Positions 34,538 through 44,517 are shown, counted from the stretch's first letter. The stretch is 57,548 nt of DNA from Flavobacteriales bacterium (GCA_016779935.1 JADHMQ010000012.1:1-57548), one strand, 5' to 3'. The notes: generated by a model from the letters alone, not told the origin. Translations and numbers: made by a program.

Positions 34538-35995
34538 ATGAAAAGAATACACATCTCTTTTTTTATTTTCACAGCAGTCGTGCTTTCAGTTTTTTCAGCT
34601 AAATCAAACACTTCTGATACTCTTAGCGTTGACTCTGTTTCTCTACATTTTGTAGTAGAAAACCCAACACATTCAAAAATGGACTCTTTGTGGGTGAATG
34701 AGCAACTATCATCACAGCAAATCGAAACCGACACGAATATTCTGAACAAATGGTCTTATGAGCCGGATAGTATCCCCAGCTTTCACGACAGTATCATTGC
34801 CGGTCGTTTGGCTTTTTTGGACGAGCACACTCCATTTCGTTTGGACTATAATAAAGCTGTACAGCGTCAAATAAATATTTATGCCAACACTTATCGAAGG
34901 CACGTTTCTAATATGCTCGGTAAATCAAATTATTACTTTCCATTGTTTGAGTCTGTCTTAGATCAATTTGACTTACCTCTAGAGTTTAAATACTTAGCTA
35001 TAGTAGAGTCTGCCTTAAAACCTCATGCACGTTCACGCTCAGCTGCTACAGGTCTTTGGCAATTTATGTACACAACAGGAAAAATTTACGACCTAAAAGT
35101 TACTTCATATATCGATGAACGAAGTGACCCCTTACAATCTACGATTGCTGCTTGTGAGTACTTTACATTTTTATATAAGATGTTTAACGACTGGGAGTTA
35201 GTATTAGCTGCTTATAATGGTGGTCCTGGCTACGTTTCAAGAGCAATGCGACAACATGGCGTTAATGATTATTGGTCTTTACGCCCTTATCTAAGGAAGG
35301 AAACACAGAATTATGTGCCAAAATTTATTGCGGTAAATTACATCATGAATTACGCTTCACATCATAATATTTACCCTACACCCTATCGTTTTACTCAGGC
35401 AGAAACAGATACTATAAGCATTAGTCAGTCGGTTACTTTTGAGGCGCTTTCAGACCTGCTTGATATTGAAATCGATGTACTTAAAGAGTTAAACCCCATC
35501 TACAAAACCAATTTATTACCGGTTTCAAAAGGAAAAACAGCATCCCTCAAATTGCCTGTTAAAAAAATGGCTTTGTTTGTAAATAATATGGATAGCATAT
35601 ACGCTTATGCTGAACGCTCTCAAGAACGTTTTGTAAGTGTTGACGAACCCATAGTACACCGAGTTAAAGATGGTGAATACTTAGGTAAAATAGCTAGTGA
35701 TTATAATACTACCGTCGGTCGGATAAAAAACTGGAACAAACTATCATCTAATAACCTTAAAATAGGTCAAAAGCTGATTATTTATATCAATCCTGATGCA
35801 GCACCAAAAGCTTCTAATGCAACTAAGGTTAATAGTAAAGGGGAAAGGCTTTATACTGTACAAGTCGGTGACACCTTATGGGATATAGCGCGTAAATATT
35901 CGGGTGTTTCAGTAGCTCAAATCGAACGAATGAATAATATTAGTTATCGTGATATTAAGCCTGGAATCACCTTAAAGATTCCAAACACTGGATAG
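34538..35995 (+). CDS. MltD-like lytic transglycosylase with LysM domains
   Basis: Cleaves glycan strands of peptidoglycan. Start at ATG 34538 (MKRIHISFF), giving 485 residues with a signal peptide. The SLT domain (about 133-255) has the catalytic Glu157 in LAIVESALKP, the SAATGLWQF motif and AAYNGGPG. Two LysM domains follow near 375-420 (VHRVKDGEYLGKIASDY) and 435-483 (LYTVQVGDTLWDIARKY). The DUF4837 gene begins directly after the stop. Confidence 0.92.
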   Translation: MKRIHISFFIFTAVVLSVFSAKSNTSDTLSVDSVSLHFVVENPTHSKMDSLWVNEQLSSQQIETDTNILNKWSYEPDSIPSFHDSIIAGRLAFLDEHTPFRLDYNKAVQRQINIYANTYRRHVSNMLGKSNYYFPLFESVLDQFDLPLEFKYLAIVESALKPHARSRSAATGLWQFMYTTGKIYDLKVTSYIDERSDPLQSTIAACEYFTFLYKMFNDWELVLAAYNGGPGYVSRAMRQHGVNDYWSLRPYLRKETQNYVPKFIAVNYIMNYASHHNIYPTPYRFTQAETDTISISQSVTFEALSDLLDIEIDVLKELNPIYKTNLLPVSKGKTASLKLPVKKMALFVNNMDSIYAYAERSQERFVSVDEPIVHRVKDGEYLGKIASDYNTTVGRIKNWNKLSSNNLKIGQKLIIYINPDAAPKASNATKVNSKGERLYTVQVGDTLWDIARKYSGVSVAQIERMNNISYRDIKPGITLKIPNTG

Positions 35996-36958
35996 ATGAA
36001 TCGTCTTTTTTTATTTGTTATTATTTTCTTTAATGCTTGTCAAAATACGAGCGTTTTACCCTCGTATAGCGGCGCAATAAATGAAGTCGTTGTAGTGGTG
36101 GAAGACAACATTTGGGAGAGTAATGCGGTTGACACCCTTCGCCAATCTCTATTTGCAGAGGTTGAGGGCTTGGCATGGAAAGAGCCCATTTTTGATGTTA
36201 TACAAATACCTAAAGCGGCATTTAGTCGTTTTTTTGAAACACACAGAAACATTATTATTATTCAGAAAGGAGTTCAGTCCAAAATAGCCTTTGAGCCCCA
36301 ACCTTTTTCAGAAGACCAATGGCTGTGTATAATCGAATACAAGACTAAAAAAGAGCTCACCCAATTACTAAATCAGTATTCGCCTGTAATTGCTTATAAA
36401 ATTAACCAAAAGGAAAAGGACCGATACCGTTCTTCTTCTGCAGGTCTATCACTTTCTCAAGCCATAAAGGATAGGTTCAACGCCTCTTTGAGCTTACCAA
36501 AACCCTTTTCTTTAGTGTTAGACACTACCAATTTTATTTGGTACGAATACAACCCGAAAGACCTAGAGTTAATAAAAGGTGTTTTTGTATACAGCTTCCC
36601 TCTGACCGAATCACTAAGCGTTGAAAGTGTTTTAAGCGCGCGAGATAGTCTTTTGAAGCAATTTGTTCCGGGACTGTTAGAGGGTAGTTATATGACAACA
36701 GAGCGGCTTTATTTACCTTATGTTAGTACTTTTGAAGCTAATGGCGCCACTTCTTTTACAATTAAAGGTCTATGGAAGATGGAAAATGCATTTATGGGAG
36801 GCCCATTCGTTTCATATATTTTTCAGGACACCCTTCGAAATGAGGTTGTCGTTACTGAGGGTTTTTTGTTTAGCCCAGGAGAAGATAAGCGAAATGCTCT
36901 TCAGGAGTTGTCGTGGTTAATTTCAGAGACTAAAATCCAGCAGCAAGCGACAAGATAA
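35996..36958 (+). CDS. DUF4837 lipoprotein
   Basis: A 320-residue lipoprotein with signal ending FFNAC. The sequence after it (SYSGAINEVVVVVEDNIW) and the C-terminal half with two-domain alternating strands match DUF4837, a family restricted to Bacteroidota with no known function. It starts immediately after the MltD-like stop. Its last 29 bases overlap the 3' end of the convergent TonB receptor gene. Confidence 0.8.
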   Translation: MNRLFLFVIIFFNACQNTSVLPSYSGAINEVVVVVEDNIWESNAVDTLRQSLFAEVEGLAWKEPIFDVIQIPKAAFSRFFETHRNIIIIQKGVQSKIAFEPQPFSEDQWLCIIEYKTKKELTQLLNQYSPVIAYKINQKEKDRYRSSSAGLSLSQAIKDRFNASLSLPKPFSLVLDTTNFIWYEYNPKDLELIKGVFVYSFPLTESLSVESVLSARDSLLKQFVPGLLEGSYMTTERLYLPYVSTFEANGATSFTIKGLWKMENAFMGGPFVSYIFQDTLRNEVVVTEGFLFSPGEDKRNALQELSWLISETKIQQQATR

Positions 36959-39035
36959 TGTTTCTTCCTGGGGCACTTATTCCGCTTGAGTAGGTCTTAT
37001 AGTGCACGTCAAATATGTTTTCAATATTTAGTTGAGCAGTTATTTTATCGTTTAGAGGAACACTATAATTTAAGTTTAAGGTCCACCATGAGGGCGTTCC
37101 GTCAACGGTCGCTTCTTCAGGGTTATCGCTTCCATTAGGACTATAATCTTCCGCCATCTTCCAGGCGTTGTAATGAACGATTATGCTTGTCTTGCTTTTT
37201 GTTTTTGGCGAGTTGAGCTCTATTTGGCTTTTGCCATAGAATGGAGGTATATGATCAAGTAATACGCTCTCGGTATTGTCTTTTCCAAAGGTGTAAGAAC
37301 AGGAATGAGTTGTTGACCATTTATCGTTAATTTCAAGGAAAGCTTGTAGATTATATCCAAATAAATAAGCGTCTTGGGAGTTGGTATTGGCATACAAAGG
37401 AAGCAGTTCACCATCATATATAAGACTATCTTGACCGTTTAAAGAAAACGGTTTTTTGATTATTGCATCTTTCAATTGAGTATAAAAATATGTTCCACTG
37501 ACGTAGCTATTACCAAAACGCTTAGTCAAACCAAACTCATAATTAGTAGAGAATTCTGGTGTTAAATCTTTGTTCGGAACGGTAAGCTTGCCAGACTTTG
37601 CGAATACTTTGGTAACATCATCAACATTAGGGCTTCTAAAACCAGTTGCGAATGATAATCTTCCCTCCCATCCTTTTTTCAAACCAATAAATACACCTGC
37701 ACTTGAAGTTAAAGCACTGTTTTCAATCGTGATTTCTTCAAATGGAAAATTATAGTTTTGAACCTCTATGAATGTAGCATTGAGTGAAGACATATTATAT
37801 CTTAATCCACCACTGAAGAACGACCGTTTGCCAAATGGATGTTTGTATTGAGAGTATACCCCAAGAGAACTAAGTTCACTACCCCCGTCTGCATATCTTG
37901 TGCTAGTACCTTCAGACGCTGTTGATTCTACAATATTGTGCTGAAGGTCAAGGCCATAATTTAGGCTTTTATACCCCCATTTTTTTATAAAATCTGAAGT
38001 GTTTGCAAAAACAGATACTTTTTCGAAACGTTGAATTAAGTTGCTATTTGATTTTTTACTGTTTCGGCTTTCATGTATTTCTTGAAAGGACACAGTATTA
38101 TTAAAACTATCGTATAAAGGTGTTTTTTTCTGGTGTTCAGAGCCTAAACCTATTAAAAGCCGTTTTTGAGGACCGTAATACCATTCTTCATATTTTGGCA
38201 CATCATCATTAATATCATTGAGCTGATCAAAGCGATTGATGTTTGTACTTGTGGAGAGTTGAAGGTTCAACTTGAAGCCCAAATACTCATTAGCATTAAA
38301 GCGTATTTTTTGAATAAAATCAGCTTGGTCATAAGCTGTTTTAAGTTGTTCGTTCCCATCAACAATATGCTCTTCAGTCCCCCAGTCGTCGTAGCCATGA
38401 AGTCTATTGCCTCCCATTTTAAGGTTGCCAAACCTATTGAGGTTGATGGCTTGAAAGAACCCCCATTTTTCACTTCCCCACTTTTGATCAAAATAAAGGT
38501 TGACACCATTATTCACGCTACTATAACGCTGCAAAATATTTCCTTTCCAGCCTTTGCCAACACTAGCATTTTTAGTGTGATAGTGAATGACACCTCCAAG
38601 AGCATCGCTTCCATACTTCACCGAGGACGGTCCAAAAATGATATCTACCCTGTCTAAAGTAAGAGGGCTAATACTGATACTGTTTTGCAAGTGTCCAGAC
38701 CTATAAATGGCATTGTTTAGACGAACACCATCCACTACAAGAAGGACCCTGTTTGCTTCGAAACCTCTGATGATGGGGCTACCTCCACCGGATTGACTCA
38801 TTTGCACCATTACAGCCCCTGTTTTTTGCAGTAAATCTGCCGAAGTTGTTGGGGCGTTATAGTTTATTTTTTTACCATCAATTTTTTCTATTTGTGAGGG
38901 GCTAAATACACGTTCATCTTCTTCTTTGTCTTCAATAAATATTATTTCTGGAAGGCTTTTGAATAGCAGGGTGTCTTGACCAAAACTAAATAATGGTAAT
39001 CCAAATCCTAGGAGTATATAAATGTATCTTTTCAT
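36930..39035 (-). CDS. TonB-dependent outer-membrane receptor
   Basis: A 701-residue receptor: signal peptide (ending FSFGQ), plug domain (about 40-160) with the typical GSPIIRGFEANRVLLVVDGVRLNN (in parts: PIIRGFEANR, LLVVDGVRLN) and GPSSVKYGSDALGGVIHYHT, then a 22-strand barrel ending in a terminal Phe (LAAGF). The N-terminal carboxypeptidase-like domain common in SusC-type receptors is missing, so it is more like the haem/siderophore/BtuB class. Substrate unknown. It is last in the porZ-recO operon (overlap with recO of 4 bases). Confidence 0.88.
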   Translation of the reverse strand: MKRYIYILLGFGLPLFSFGQDTLLFKSLPEIIFIEDKEEDERVFSPSQIEKIDGKKINYNAPTTSADLLQKTGAVMVQMSQSGGGSPIIRGFEANRVLLVVDGVRLNNAIYRSGHLQNSISISPLTLDRVDIIFGPSSVKYGSDALGGVIHYHTKNASVGKGWKGNILQRYSSVNNGVNLYFDQKWGSEKWGFFQAINLNRFGNLKMGGNRLHGYDDWGTEEHIVDGNEQLKTAYDQADFIQKIRFNANEYLGFKLNLQLSTSTNINRFDQLNDINDDVPKYEEWYYGPQKRLLIGLGSEHQKKTPLYDSFNNTVSFQEIHESRNSKKSNSNLIQRFEKVSVFANTSDFIKKWGYKSLNYGLDLQHNIVESTASEGTSTRYADGGSELSSLGVYSQYKHPFGKRSFFSGGLRYNMSSLNATFIEVQNYNFPFEEITIENSALTSSAGVFIGLKKGWEGRLSFATGFRSPNVDDVTKVFAKSGKLTVPNKDLTPEFSTNYEFGLTKRFGNSYVSGTYFYTQLKDAIIKKPFSLNGQDSLIYDGELLPLYANTNSQDAYLFGYNLQAFLEINDKWSTTHSCSYTFGKDNTESVLLDHIPPFYGKSQIELNSPKTKSKTSIIVHYNAWKMAEDYSPNGSDNPEEATVDGTPSWWTLNLNYSVPLNDKITAQLNIENIFDVHYKTYSSGISAPGRNIILSLAAGF

Positions 39036-39715
39036 GAGTTTAATACTTTTTCTAAAACGTCTTTTGACTTTATAGTATTGAACCCCTCAATATGTAGTTT
39101 GTAATACTCTAGTAAAATGTTCAATGTTTCTCTTTTGTTTTTCACCTTGTCATGCTTAAACGCCAAGAACACATCTTTCGTATTTTCGGTATAATGTTTG
39201 TGTTGATTATTGTCGTTTGTGAATTGACCGTTAAGAAGGTCAAAATATGCAAGTTCATGATTGTCGATGTTAGGGGATATTCCTAAATATTGACTCAAAG
39301 CGACAAGAAACTTAATGTGAAATTGACTATCAAAATCTTTGTTGTCTAAATCGATTAGAGCGGTCTCTAAAAACCCAAATAAATCCGAATTACTTACCTC
39401 TTCTTTTAAGCATTTACTAAGAATTTCTGCTATGAATAAAGCAATTGAACTTTTATAAACATCGAAAGGGATACTAGAATAAATGGCTGACATTTTAACC
39501 TCTTTTATCCTGTGAAGCTCTTTACCGTTTTTGTTGTAAACGTTGAGCTCTAGTTGATTCAGGACTTGATAGTAACCACTATTTCCTTTCTTTTTTCTTA
39601 CTCCATTTACAATGTAAGATTGAGTGCCAAACTCAGATGTATATATTTTACATATTATACTGCTTTCAGCATATTTAACCTTACTCAACACGATTCCCTT
39701 TGTCTGCTGATGCAT
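39032..39715 (-). CDS. recO: DNA repair protein RecO
   Basis: Helps load RecA with RecFR at gaps. The 227-residue product has the N-terminal OB fold opening KGIVLSKVKYAESSIICKIYTSEFG and a helical C-terminal part. The zinc Cys quartet of some RecO proteins is not seen. It starts next to the porZ stop and overlaps the TonB receptor gene. AT-rich like porZ. Confidence 0.88.
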   Translation of the reverse strand: MHQQTKGIVLSKVKYAESSIICKIYTSEFGTQSYIVNGVRKKKGNSGYYQVLNQLELNVYNKNGKELHRIKEVKMSAIYSSIPFDVYKSSIALFIAEILSKCLKEEVSNSDLFGFLETALIDLDNKDFDSQFHIKFLVALSQYLGISPNIDNHELAYFDLLNGQFTNDNNQHKHYTENTKDVFLAFKHDKVKNKRETLNILLEYYKLHIEGFNTIKSKDVLEKVLNS

Positions 39716-42007
39716 CTATTTTATGAATAAAATTTTGGCAACATTGGTTTCTGTTCCTGTTGGATTAGTGGTAAAAACGAGATAGACCCCAGTGCTTGGG
39801 CGCTCTCCAAATTGATTTTTACCATCCCAAACTGCCTGACCGCCTAGCGCAGTAAACGATGAGATAAGATTGCCATTGATATCCGTAATTTTCACACTTG
39901 CATTTTCCACTACATTCTTGACGGCAATTGGACCGTAGTAGTCTTCTCTAACTGGGTTAGGATATACCAGTACATTTTGACTGGAGCTTGTTGATTCTAT
40001 TGCTCCGTTTAAGTATGAGATAAGACCTTTTTCAGTGGCTATATAGACTTCTCCTGTTTTCTGATTTATTTTTATGTCGTTTATATTATCTGAAAATATA
40101 GGGCTGTTTTTAGTATTAAAGTGATGTATTTGTTCCGTCCCGTCATCTGAGTATACAAACACGCCTGAGCTTTGTGTTCCAAACCACTTTCTATTGGCGC
40201 CATCAATAGCAATTGCTTTTACAGTCTCATTGGCAATTATAGGCTCTACATAGCCATCATTTTCTACTAAAATTAGCTGTGCGTCATTGTTTAGGTCAAA
40301 TATATTTTCTGGGCTGTAGAATACCGCTACACCCTTATCTGTTCCTACCCATATTTCTCCATCTCTATCTTTTGCTATGGAATGGACAAAGTTTGACGGT
40401 AACCCTCCGCTTCCAGCTGTAGTGCTTAGCCTTTTGTCTTTATCGTCTGACGTTAAATCAGGCGTGCCATTATCGTCATATACAATGATACCTCCACCCC
40501 TTCCAATATAAAACCATTTTTGACCACTTTCATCAATAGTGATGTCGCCAAGGTTGCTATTTGTGGTATTGTAGCTTTTTATCTCTAAAGACTGCCACTC
40601 CTCATTGGTATTCATAAAGGCTAATCCTTTTTCTGTCATGGAATTTGTAATCCATAATAGACCGTTTTCGTCAAAGACCATTCCTCTTATTCTTAACCAG
40701 CCATAGTTATCAGCGTTTGGACCGTTTTCTAATGTTTCTAGGCCTCCGCCTGTTGTTATATGGTTATATTCTTTGTAAAGAATGTAGTTGTTTATTTCTT
40801 CGCTATATTTTAAATGTAAAACGCCATCATTCCAGGTGCCTAAAAAAAGATCGCCATTTGATGCTCCTACTATTTTAGTAACATCTCTTGTTCCTGCTAA
40901 GCTTGTATAAGGCACATTATTCCAGTCGTAGCCATTCGCCCAATAAAACCCTTCATAAGTAAAATTATTACCCCAAACTACGGATAAGCCGCCTGGAGAA
41001 ATAAACAATTTATCGTCTGAAAAGTTAATGGTGTAGGCCAAGTTTGTTACGGGCCCTTGTGGATGATAGAATTTAACCTGCTCTGTGTTTGATATTGAAA
41101 CCAGAGACCTCTTTTCTTCCGCCGCCCAATAATACTCTTCATCGAAATAAATGTCTGTAATATATTCTATCGAAGAGCTTTCAGTTATATTTATTAATTG
41201 GTTGTATTGATTTAGTTCGTCTATTTTGCCGGTTGACCCAGCAAATAACCTGCCTTCTACTGTCTCTATAAATCTCAAGCCTTCTACTCTAACAAGGTTT
41301 GTGATGCTATCCTCGTAGGTAAAAATACTATCTGAATTTTCTATGGTTAAGTAAAGTCTACCAAATGCAGTTTCTAAGTCGTTAATCCCTGTCTTTTCTG
41401 CGATCAACGACCAGCTATTAAAGTCTGACAAATTGCTGTTCATCTCAGCTAAATATATCCCTTGTGGTGTTGCAGCATATATTATTTCGTTTTTAAACTC
41501 TACGTCTATAATGTTTAGGTTTCCCATAGGGCTTAGATAAAATGTGTTCAATATTTCTCTTTTAATAACATCTAGTTCTATAACCCCAAATGAGCATGAG
41601 AGATAAGCGTTGTTGTTGTAAAAGGTAATATTGTTTATCTTTTTTTGTCCAATAATATTTTCTCTTTCAATATCTTTTATGCTAAATACCGAGTCGTCTT
41701 TAAGAATATCTATAATTGCACTTTCATAGGCGACCAAAATTATATTGTTGTTCGGGTCTTTTTCCATACAACTAATACCTACATCTGACATTCCATTGAT
41801 TTTGTTTAGCCTTTCAATGCTCTTGTTGTCTGTATCAACATAAAACAAGCTGTTTTCTGTAGCCGTATAGATTCTGTTATCTATTTTACAGACAGAAATA
41901 GAGTTGTTGTACGGTAAATAATCTTTCCATTCCCCTATTCCAATATCTTGTGCTTTAGAATTTAATAAACACACCAAAATAACTGTAAGTGATAAAATTT
42001 TTTTCAT
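39716..42007 (-). CDS. porZ: type IX secretion system protein PorZ
   Basis: PorZ is part of the surface complex that attaches lipopolysaccharide anchors to T9SS cargo. The 763-residue product starts with a signal peptide (MKKILSLTVILVCLLNSKAQ) and GIGEWKDYLPYN, then two or three beta-propeller units with Reg_prop-like repeats (WITNSMTEKG, WVGTDKGVAVF, WFGTQSSGVF), and a C-terminal T9SS sorting domain beginning VLVYPNPV. Length and position next to recO fit PorZ of other Bacteroidota. A generic propeller protein is the alternative. Confidence 0.8.
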   Translation of the reverse strand: MKKILSLTVILVCLLNSKAQDIGIGEWKDYLPYNNSISVCKIDNRIYTATENSLFYVDTDNKSIERLNKINGMSDVGISCMEKDPNNNIILVAYESAIIDILKDDSVFSIKDIERENIIGQKKINNITFYNNNAYLSCSFGVIELDVIKREILNTFYLSPMGNLNIIDVEFKNEIIYAATPQGIYLAEMNSNLSDFNSWSLIAEKTGINDLETAFGRLYLTIENSDSIFTYEDSITNLVRVEGLRFIETVEGRLFAGSTGKIDELNQYNQLINITESSSIEYITDIYFDEEYYWAAEEKRSLVSISNTEQVKFYHPQGPVTNLAYTINFSDDKLFISPGGLSVVWGNNFTYEGFYWANGYDWNNVPYTSLAGTRDVTKIVGASNGDLFLGTWNDGVLHLKYSEEINNYILYKEYNHITTGGGLETLENGPNADNYGWLRIRGMVFDENGLLWITNSMTEKGLAFMNTNEEWQSLEIKSYNTTNSNLGDITIDESGQKWFYIGRGGGIIVYDDNGTPDLTSDDKDKRLSTTAGSGGLPSNFVHSIAKDRDGEIWVGTDKGVAVFYSPENIFDLNNDAQLILVENDGYVEPIIANETVKAIAIDGANRKWFGTQSSGVFVYSDDGTEQIHHFNTKNSPIFSDNINDIKINQKTGEVYIATEKGLISYLNGAIESTSSSQNVLVYPNPVREDYYGPIAVKNVVENASVKITDINGNLISSFTALGGQAVWDGKNQFGERPSTGVYLVFTTNPTGTETNVAKILFIK

Positions 42008-42073
42008 TAATGTAAAATTACTAAACTTCTAACTATTGTGCCCCCAAATTATTGTTTGATTAAAAACTAGCTA

Positions 42074-42081
42074 TATCTTTG
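42074..42081 (+). promoter_or_regulatory. promoter for tRNA-Arg
   Basis: TATCTTTG, six bases before the tRNA 5' end, with a TTG at 42052-42054 exactly 19 bases upstream; both fit the Bacteroidota promoter pattern. Confidence 0.6.
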
Positions 42082-42087
42082 TTTTTT

Positions 42088-42161
42088 GGCTTCGTAGTTC
42101 AACTGGATAGAATATCAGATTTCGGCTCTGACGGTTGGGGGTTCGAATCCCTCCGGAGCCA
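42088..42161 (+). tRNA. tRNA-Arg (anticodon TCG)
   Basis: All arms pair: acceptor GGCTTCG/CGGAGCC, D stem GTTC/GAAT, anticodon stem TCAGA/TCTGA around TTTCGGC (anticodon TCG), T stem GGGGG/CCCTC around TTCGAAT, discriminator A. CCA is not encoded. Confidence 0.95.
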
Positions 42162-42173
42162 CTATTCTTCAAG

Positions 42174-42216
42174 AAAAACCATAAAACTCTGACTATCAAG
42201 ACTTTATAGTTTTTTT
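42174..42216 (+). terminator. terminator after tRNA-Arg
   Basis: Arms AAAAACCATAAA and TTTATAGTTTTTTT (one mismatch) close a 17-base loop and end in seven T. Confidence 0.55.
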
Positions 42217-42565
42217 CATATATTCTTTTTTAAGGGCCTTTTTCTTGGTTTTGATGTTCTGGGCTCAAAACAGGCTGCACGGTCTTTAAATCGCTTTAAA
42301 AGGGGCGGTTTTGTGGGTTTACAGCTGTTTTTTTGAATGTTTATTGTTTGTGCTACATCTTCGGTCAAACTGTCTTGCAAATAATGTCCGTCTAATTTTT
42401 ATAATCGCCTTGCGTATGTATAAATTTTAGGGATGAACTTCATTAAGTGTCCCAATTCAAACAGCTATCATTTGTTTAGTTCAGCATATAAACCTCATTA
42501 AATATTTACTGTTTAGGCTTAAGTTTTTACTTGTTTTTGGAAAAACTAATGTGAGTGTTCTTTTG

Positions 42566-42581
42566 TGTTCCACGTGGAACA
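42566..42581. promoter_or_regulatory. parS: parS site (ParB-binding centromere)
   Basis: TGTTCCACGTGGAACA is a perfect 16-bp palindrome and differs at one base from the B. subtilis Spo0J/ParB consensus TGTTNCACGTGAAACA. It lies 54 bases downstream of the mnmG stop; mnmG is often close to the replication origin. A partial copy, TGTTCCACG, starts at 42586, 20 bases (two helical turns) later. Confidence 0.82.
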
Positions 42582-42585
42582 TTGT

Positions 42586-42594
42586 TGTTCCACG
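42586..42594. promoter_or_regulatory. parS half-site
   Basis: TGTTCCACG repeats the left arm of the full parS, displaced by exactly 20 bases. It may be a second weak ParB contact or a decayed copy. Confidence 0.4.
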
Positions 42595-42635
42595 CTGATG
42601 TTGAGATGGTAAGAAGAGTGTGCTTTAAGCCGTTT

Positions 42636-44498
42636 TCATCGTCCCATAAATACTAACAAGACGTTAATGTCAGAGGGAGAAACGCCACTTATTCTGGATG
42701 CTTGGCCTATCGTATCTGGCTTAACTTGATTTAGCTTTTCACGAGATTCAGCAGAGATTGCGTGAAGTTTACCGTAGTCAAACTTATTGGGAATTCGTAT
42801 TCCTTCTAGTTTATTTGTTTTCATTACGGTTTCTCGCTCTCGTTCTATATAGCCGTTGTATTTAATTTGTATTTCAGCTTGTTCTAAAACGTCTAGTTTT
42901 ATTTCTTTTGTTTTTTCTTTTACGCTTTTTAACTTTAATAAGTCGTCAAGTTTAATTTGTGGTCTGCTTAAAATTTTACCAAGCTTTGTTTTTTGTTTTA
43001 TTAGGCTGCTATTATTGTTTTCAAGAATTGGATTCATTTCATCAGGGCTAATGCTTTCTTTTTGAAATAATGAAAGTGCATTTTCAATATTATGCTTCTT
43101 TTTGTCAAGCTCTGACATTCTCAAATCACTGACCAAACCTATGTCTCTTCCAATTTTCGTTAATCTCAGGTCGGCATTATCCTGTCTTAGAAGTATTCGA
43201 TATTCAGCTCTTGAGGTAAACATTCTGTATGGCTCATCTGTTCCTTTTGTAACTAAATCATCAATTAACACACCAATGTAAGCTTCTGAACGCTTCAGTA
43301 CTATTGGTTCCAATTCATTAGTTCTTCTGCTTGCATTAATACCAGCCATTAAGCCTTGACAGGCAGCTTCTTCGTAGCCTGTTGTTCCATTGATTTGTCC
43401 TGCAAAATACAGCCCATTAACCAGTTTTGTTTCAAGGCTTCTTTGCAATTGAGTGGGCGGAAAGTAATCGTATTCAATAGCGTAGCCTGGTCTGAATATC
43501 TTAGCATTTTCAAAGCCAACAATTTGTTGAATGGCTTCATGTTGTACGTTTTCTGGTAAGGATGTCGAAAATCCATTTACGTATACTTCAACAGTATCCC
43601 ACCCTTCTGGTTCTACAAAAATTTGATGACGATCTCTTTCAGCAAAGCGTTCAATTTTATCTTCTATTGATGGGCAATACCTTGGTCCTAAGCCTTGTAT
43701 TCGCCCTGTAAACATAGGCGATTTTTCAAAGCCTGTTTTCAGGATTTCGTGTACTCTGGGATTGGTGTATGTGATGTGACAGCTTCTTTGATTTTTTAAT
43801 GGCGGCGTATCCATAAATGAGAATTTTGAGGGGTTTATATCACCCGCTTGCTCCTCCATTTTTGAATAGTCTAACGACCTACCGTCTACCCTTGGCGGCG
43901 TTCCTGTTTTCATTCTGCCACTTTCAAAGCCTAGTCGGTTTAAGCATTCGGTTAGCCCAACGGCAGCTCTTTCGCCAGTTCTTCCACCACCAAATTGCTT
44001 TTCTCCAATATGTATGGTTCCGTTTAAAAAGGTTCCGTTTGTTAGAATGACTGTTTTACTTTTGACATTTATTCCCATTGCGGTTTTTACTCCTTTTATT
44101 TCGCCCTTTTCTATTAATAGATCAGTAACCATATCTTGCCAAAAATCTACATTTGGAATGCTTTCTAGTGTCAATCGCCATTCTTCAGCAAACCTCATCC
44201 TATCGCTTTGTGCTCTGGGACTCCACATAGCTGGTCCTTTTGAACGGTTTAGCATTCTAAACTGTATCATTGTTTTATCGGTGATTATTCCAGAATAACC
44301 TCCTAAAGCATCTATTTCTCTTACAATCTGACCTTTAGCCACCCCTCCCATTGCTGGGTTACAAGACATTTGAGCGATGGTCTGCATGTTCATAGTTATT
44401 AGCAATACAGAAGATCCTAAATTTGCTGCTGCCGCTGCTGCTTCGCAACCCGAGTGTCCTCCTCCAACTACAATTACGTCATATTCTTGTTTAAACAT
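42636..44498 (-). CDS. mnmG: tRNA uridine-5-carboxymethylaminomethyl modification enzyme MnmG
   Basis: With MnmE it makes the cmnm5 group on wobble uridine 34. The 620 residues have the FAD motif GGGHSGCEAA (12-21), the NPAMGGVAKGQIVREIDALGG segment (in parts: CNPAMGGVAKG, REIDALGG), GTFLNG, GYEEAACQGL and the helical C-terminal domain ending FMGR. Last gene of DUF4175-ybeY-mnmG, 19 bases after ybeY. Confidence 0.96.
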   Translation of the reverse strand: MFKQEYDVIVVGGGHSGCEAAAAAANLGSSVLLITMNMQTIAQMSCNPAMGGVAKGQIVREIDALGGYSGIITDKTMIQFRMLNRSKGPAMWSPRAQSDRMRFAEEWRLTLESIPNVDFWQDMVTDLLIEKGEIKGVKTAMGINVKSKTVILTNGTFLNGTIHIGEKQFGGGRTGERAAVGLTECLNRLGFESGRMKTGTPPRVDGRSLDYSKMEEQAGDINPSKFSFMDTPPLKNQRSCHITYTNPRVHEILKTGFEKSPMFTGRIQGLGPRYCPSIEDKIERFAERDRHQIFVEPEGWDTVEVYVNGFSTSLPENVQHEAIQQIVGFENAKIFRPGYAIEYDYFPPTQLQRSLETKLVNGLYFAGQINGTTGYEEAACQGLMAGINASRRTNELEPIVLKRSEAYIGVLIDDLVTKGTDEPYRMFTSRAEYRILLRQDNADLRLTKIGRDIGLVSDLRMSELDKKKHNIENALSLFQKESISPDEMNPILENNNSSLIKQKTKLGKILSRPQIKLDDLLKLKSVKEKTKEIKLDVLEQAEIQIKYNGYIERERETVMKTNKLEGIRIPNKFDYGKLHAISAESREKLNQVKPDTIGQASRISGVSPSDINVLLVFMGR

Positions 44499-44517
44499 AT
44501 AAAATACTGATATACAG

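Larger units (their letters stand above)
42217..42635. other. non-coding gap between tRNA-Arg and mnmG containing parS
   Basis: No credible gene was found on either strand. The notable content is the parS palindrome at 42566 and a half-site at 42586. The rest is moderately AT-rich without DnaA boxes, tRNA or clear terminators. Confidence 0.6.

Noticed and set aside
38166-38657. 163-codon plus-strand open frame inside the TonB receptor gene
   Set aside because: It lies antisense to well-conserved plug and barrel sequence; its own translation has no recognisable fold.
42200-42370. start-less plus-strand open frame after tRNA-Arg (reading FFKGLFLGF ... VGLQLFF)
   Set aside because: No start codon or promoter, it begins inside the tRNA terminator, and no family is recognisable.
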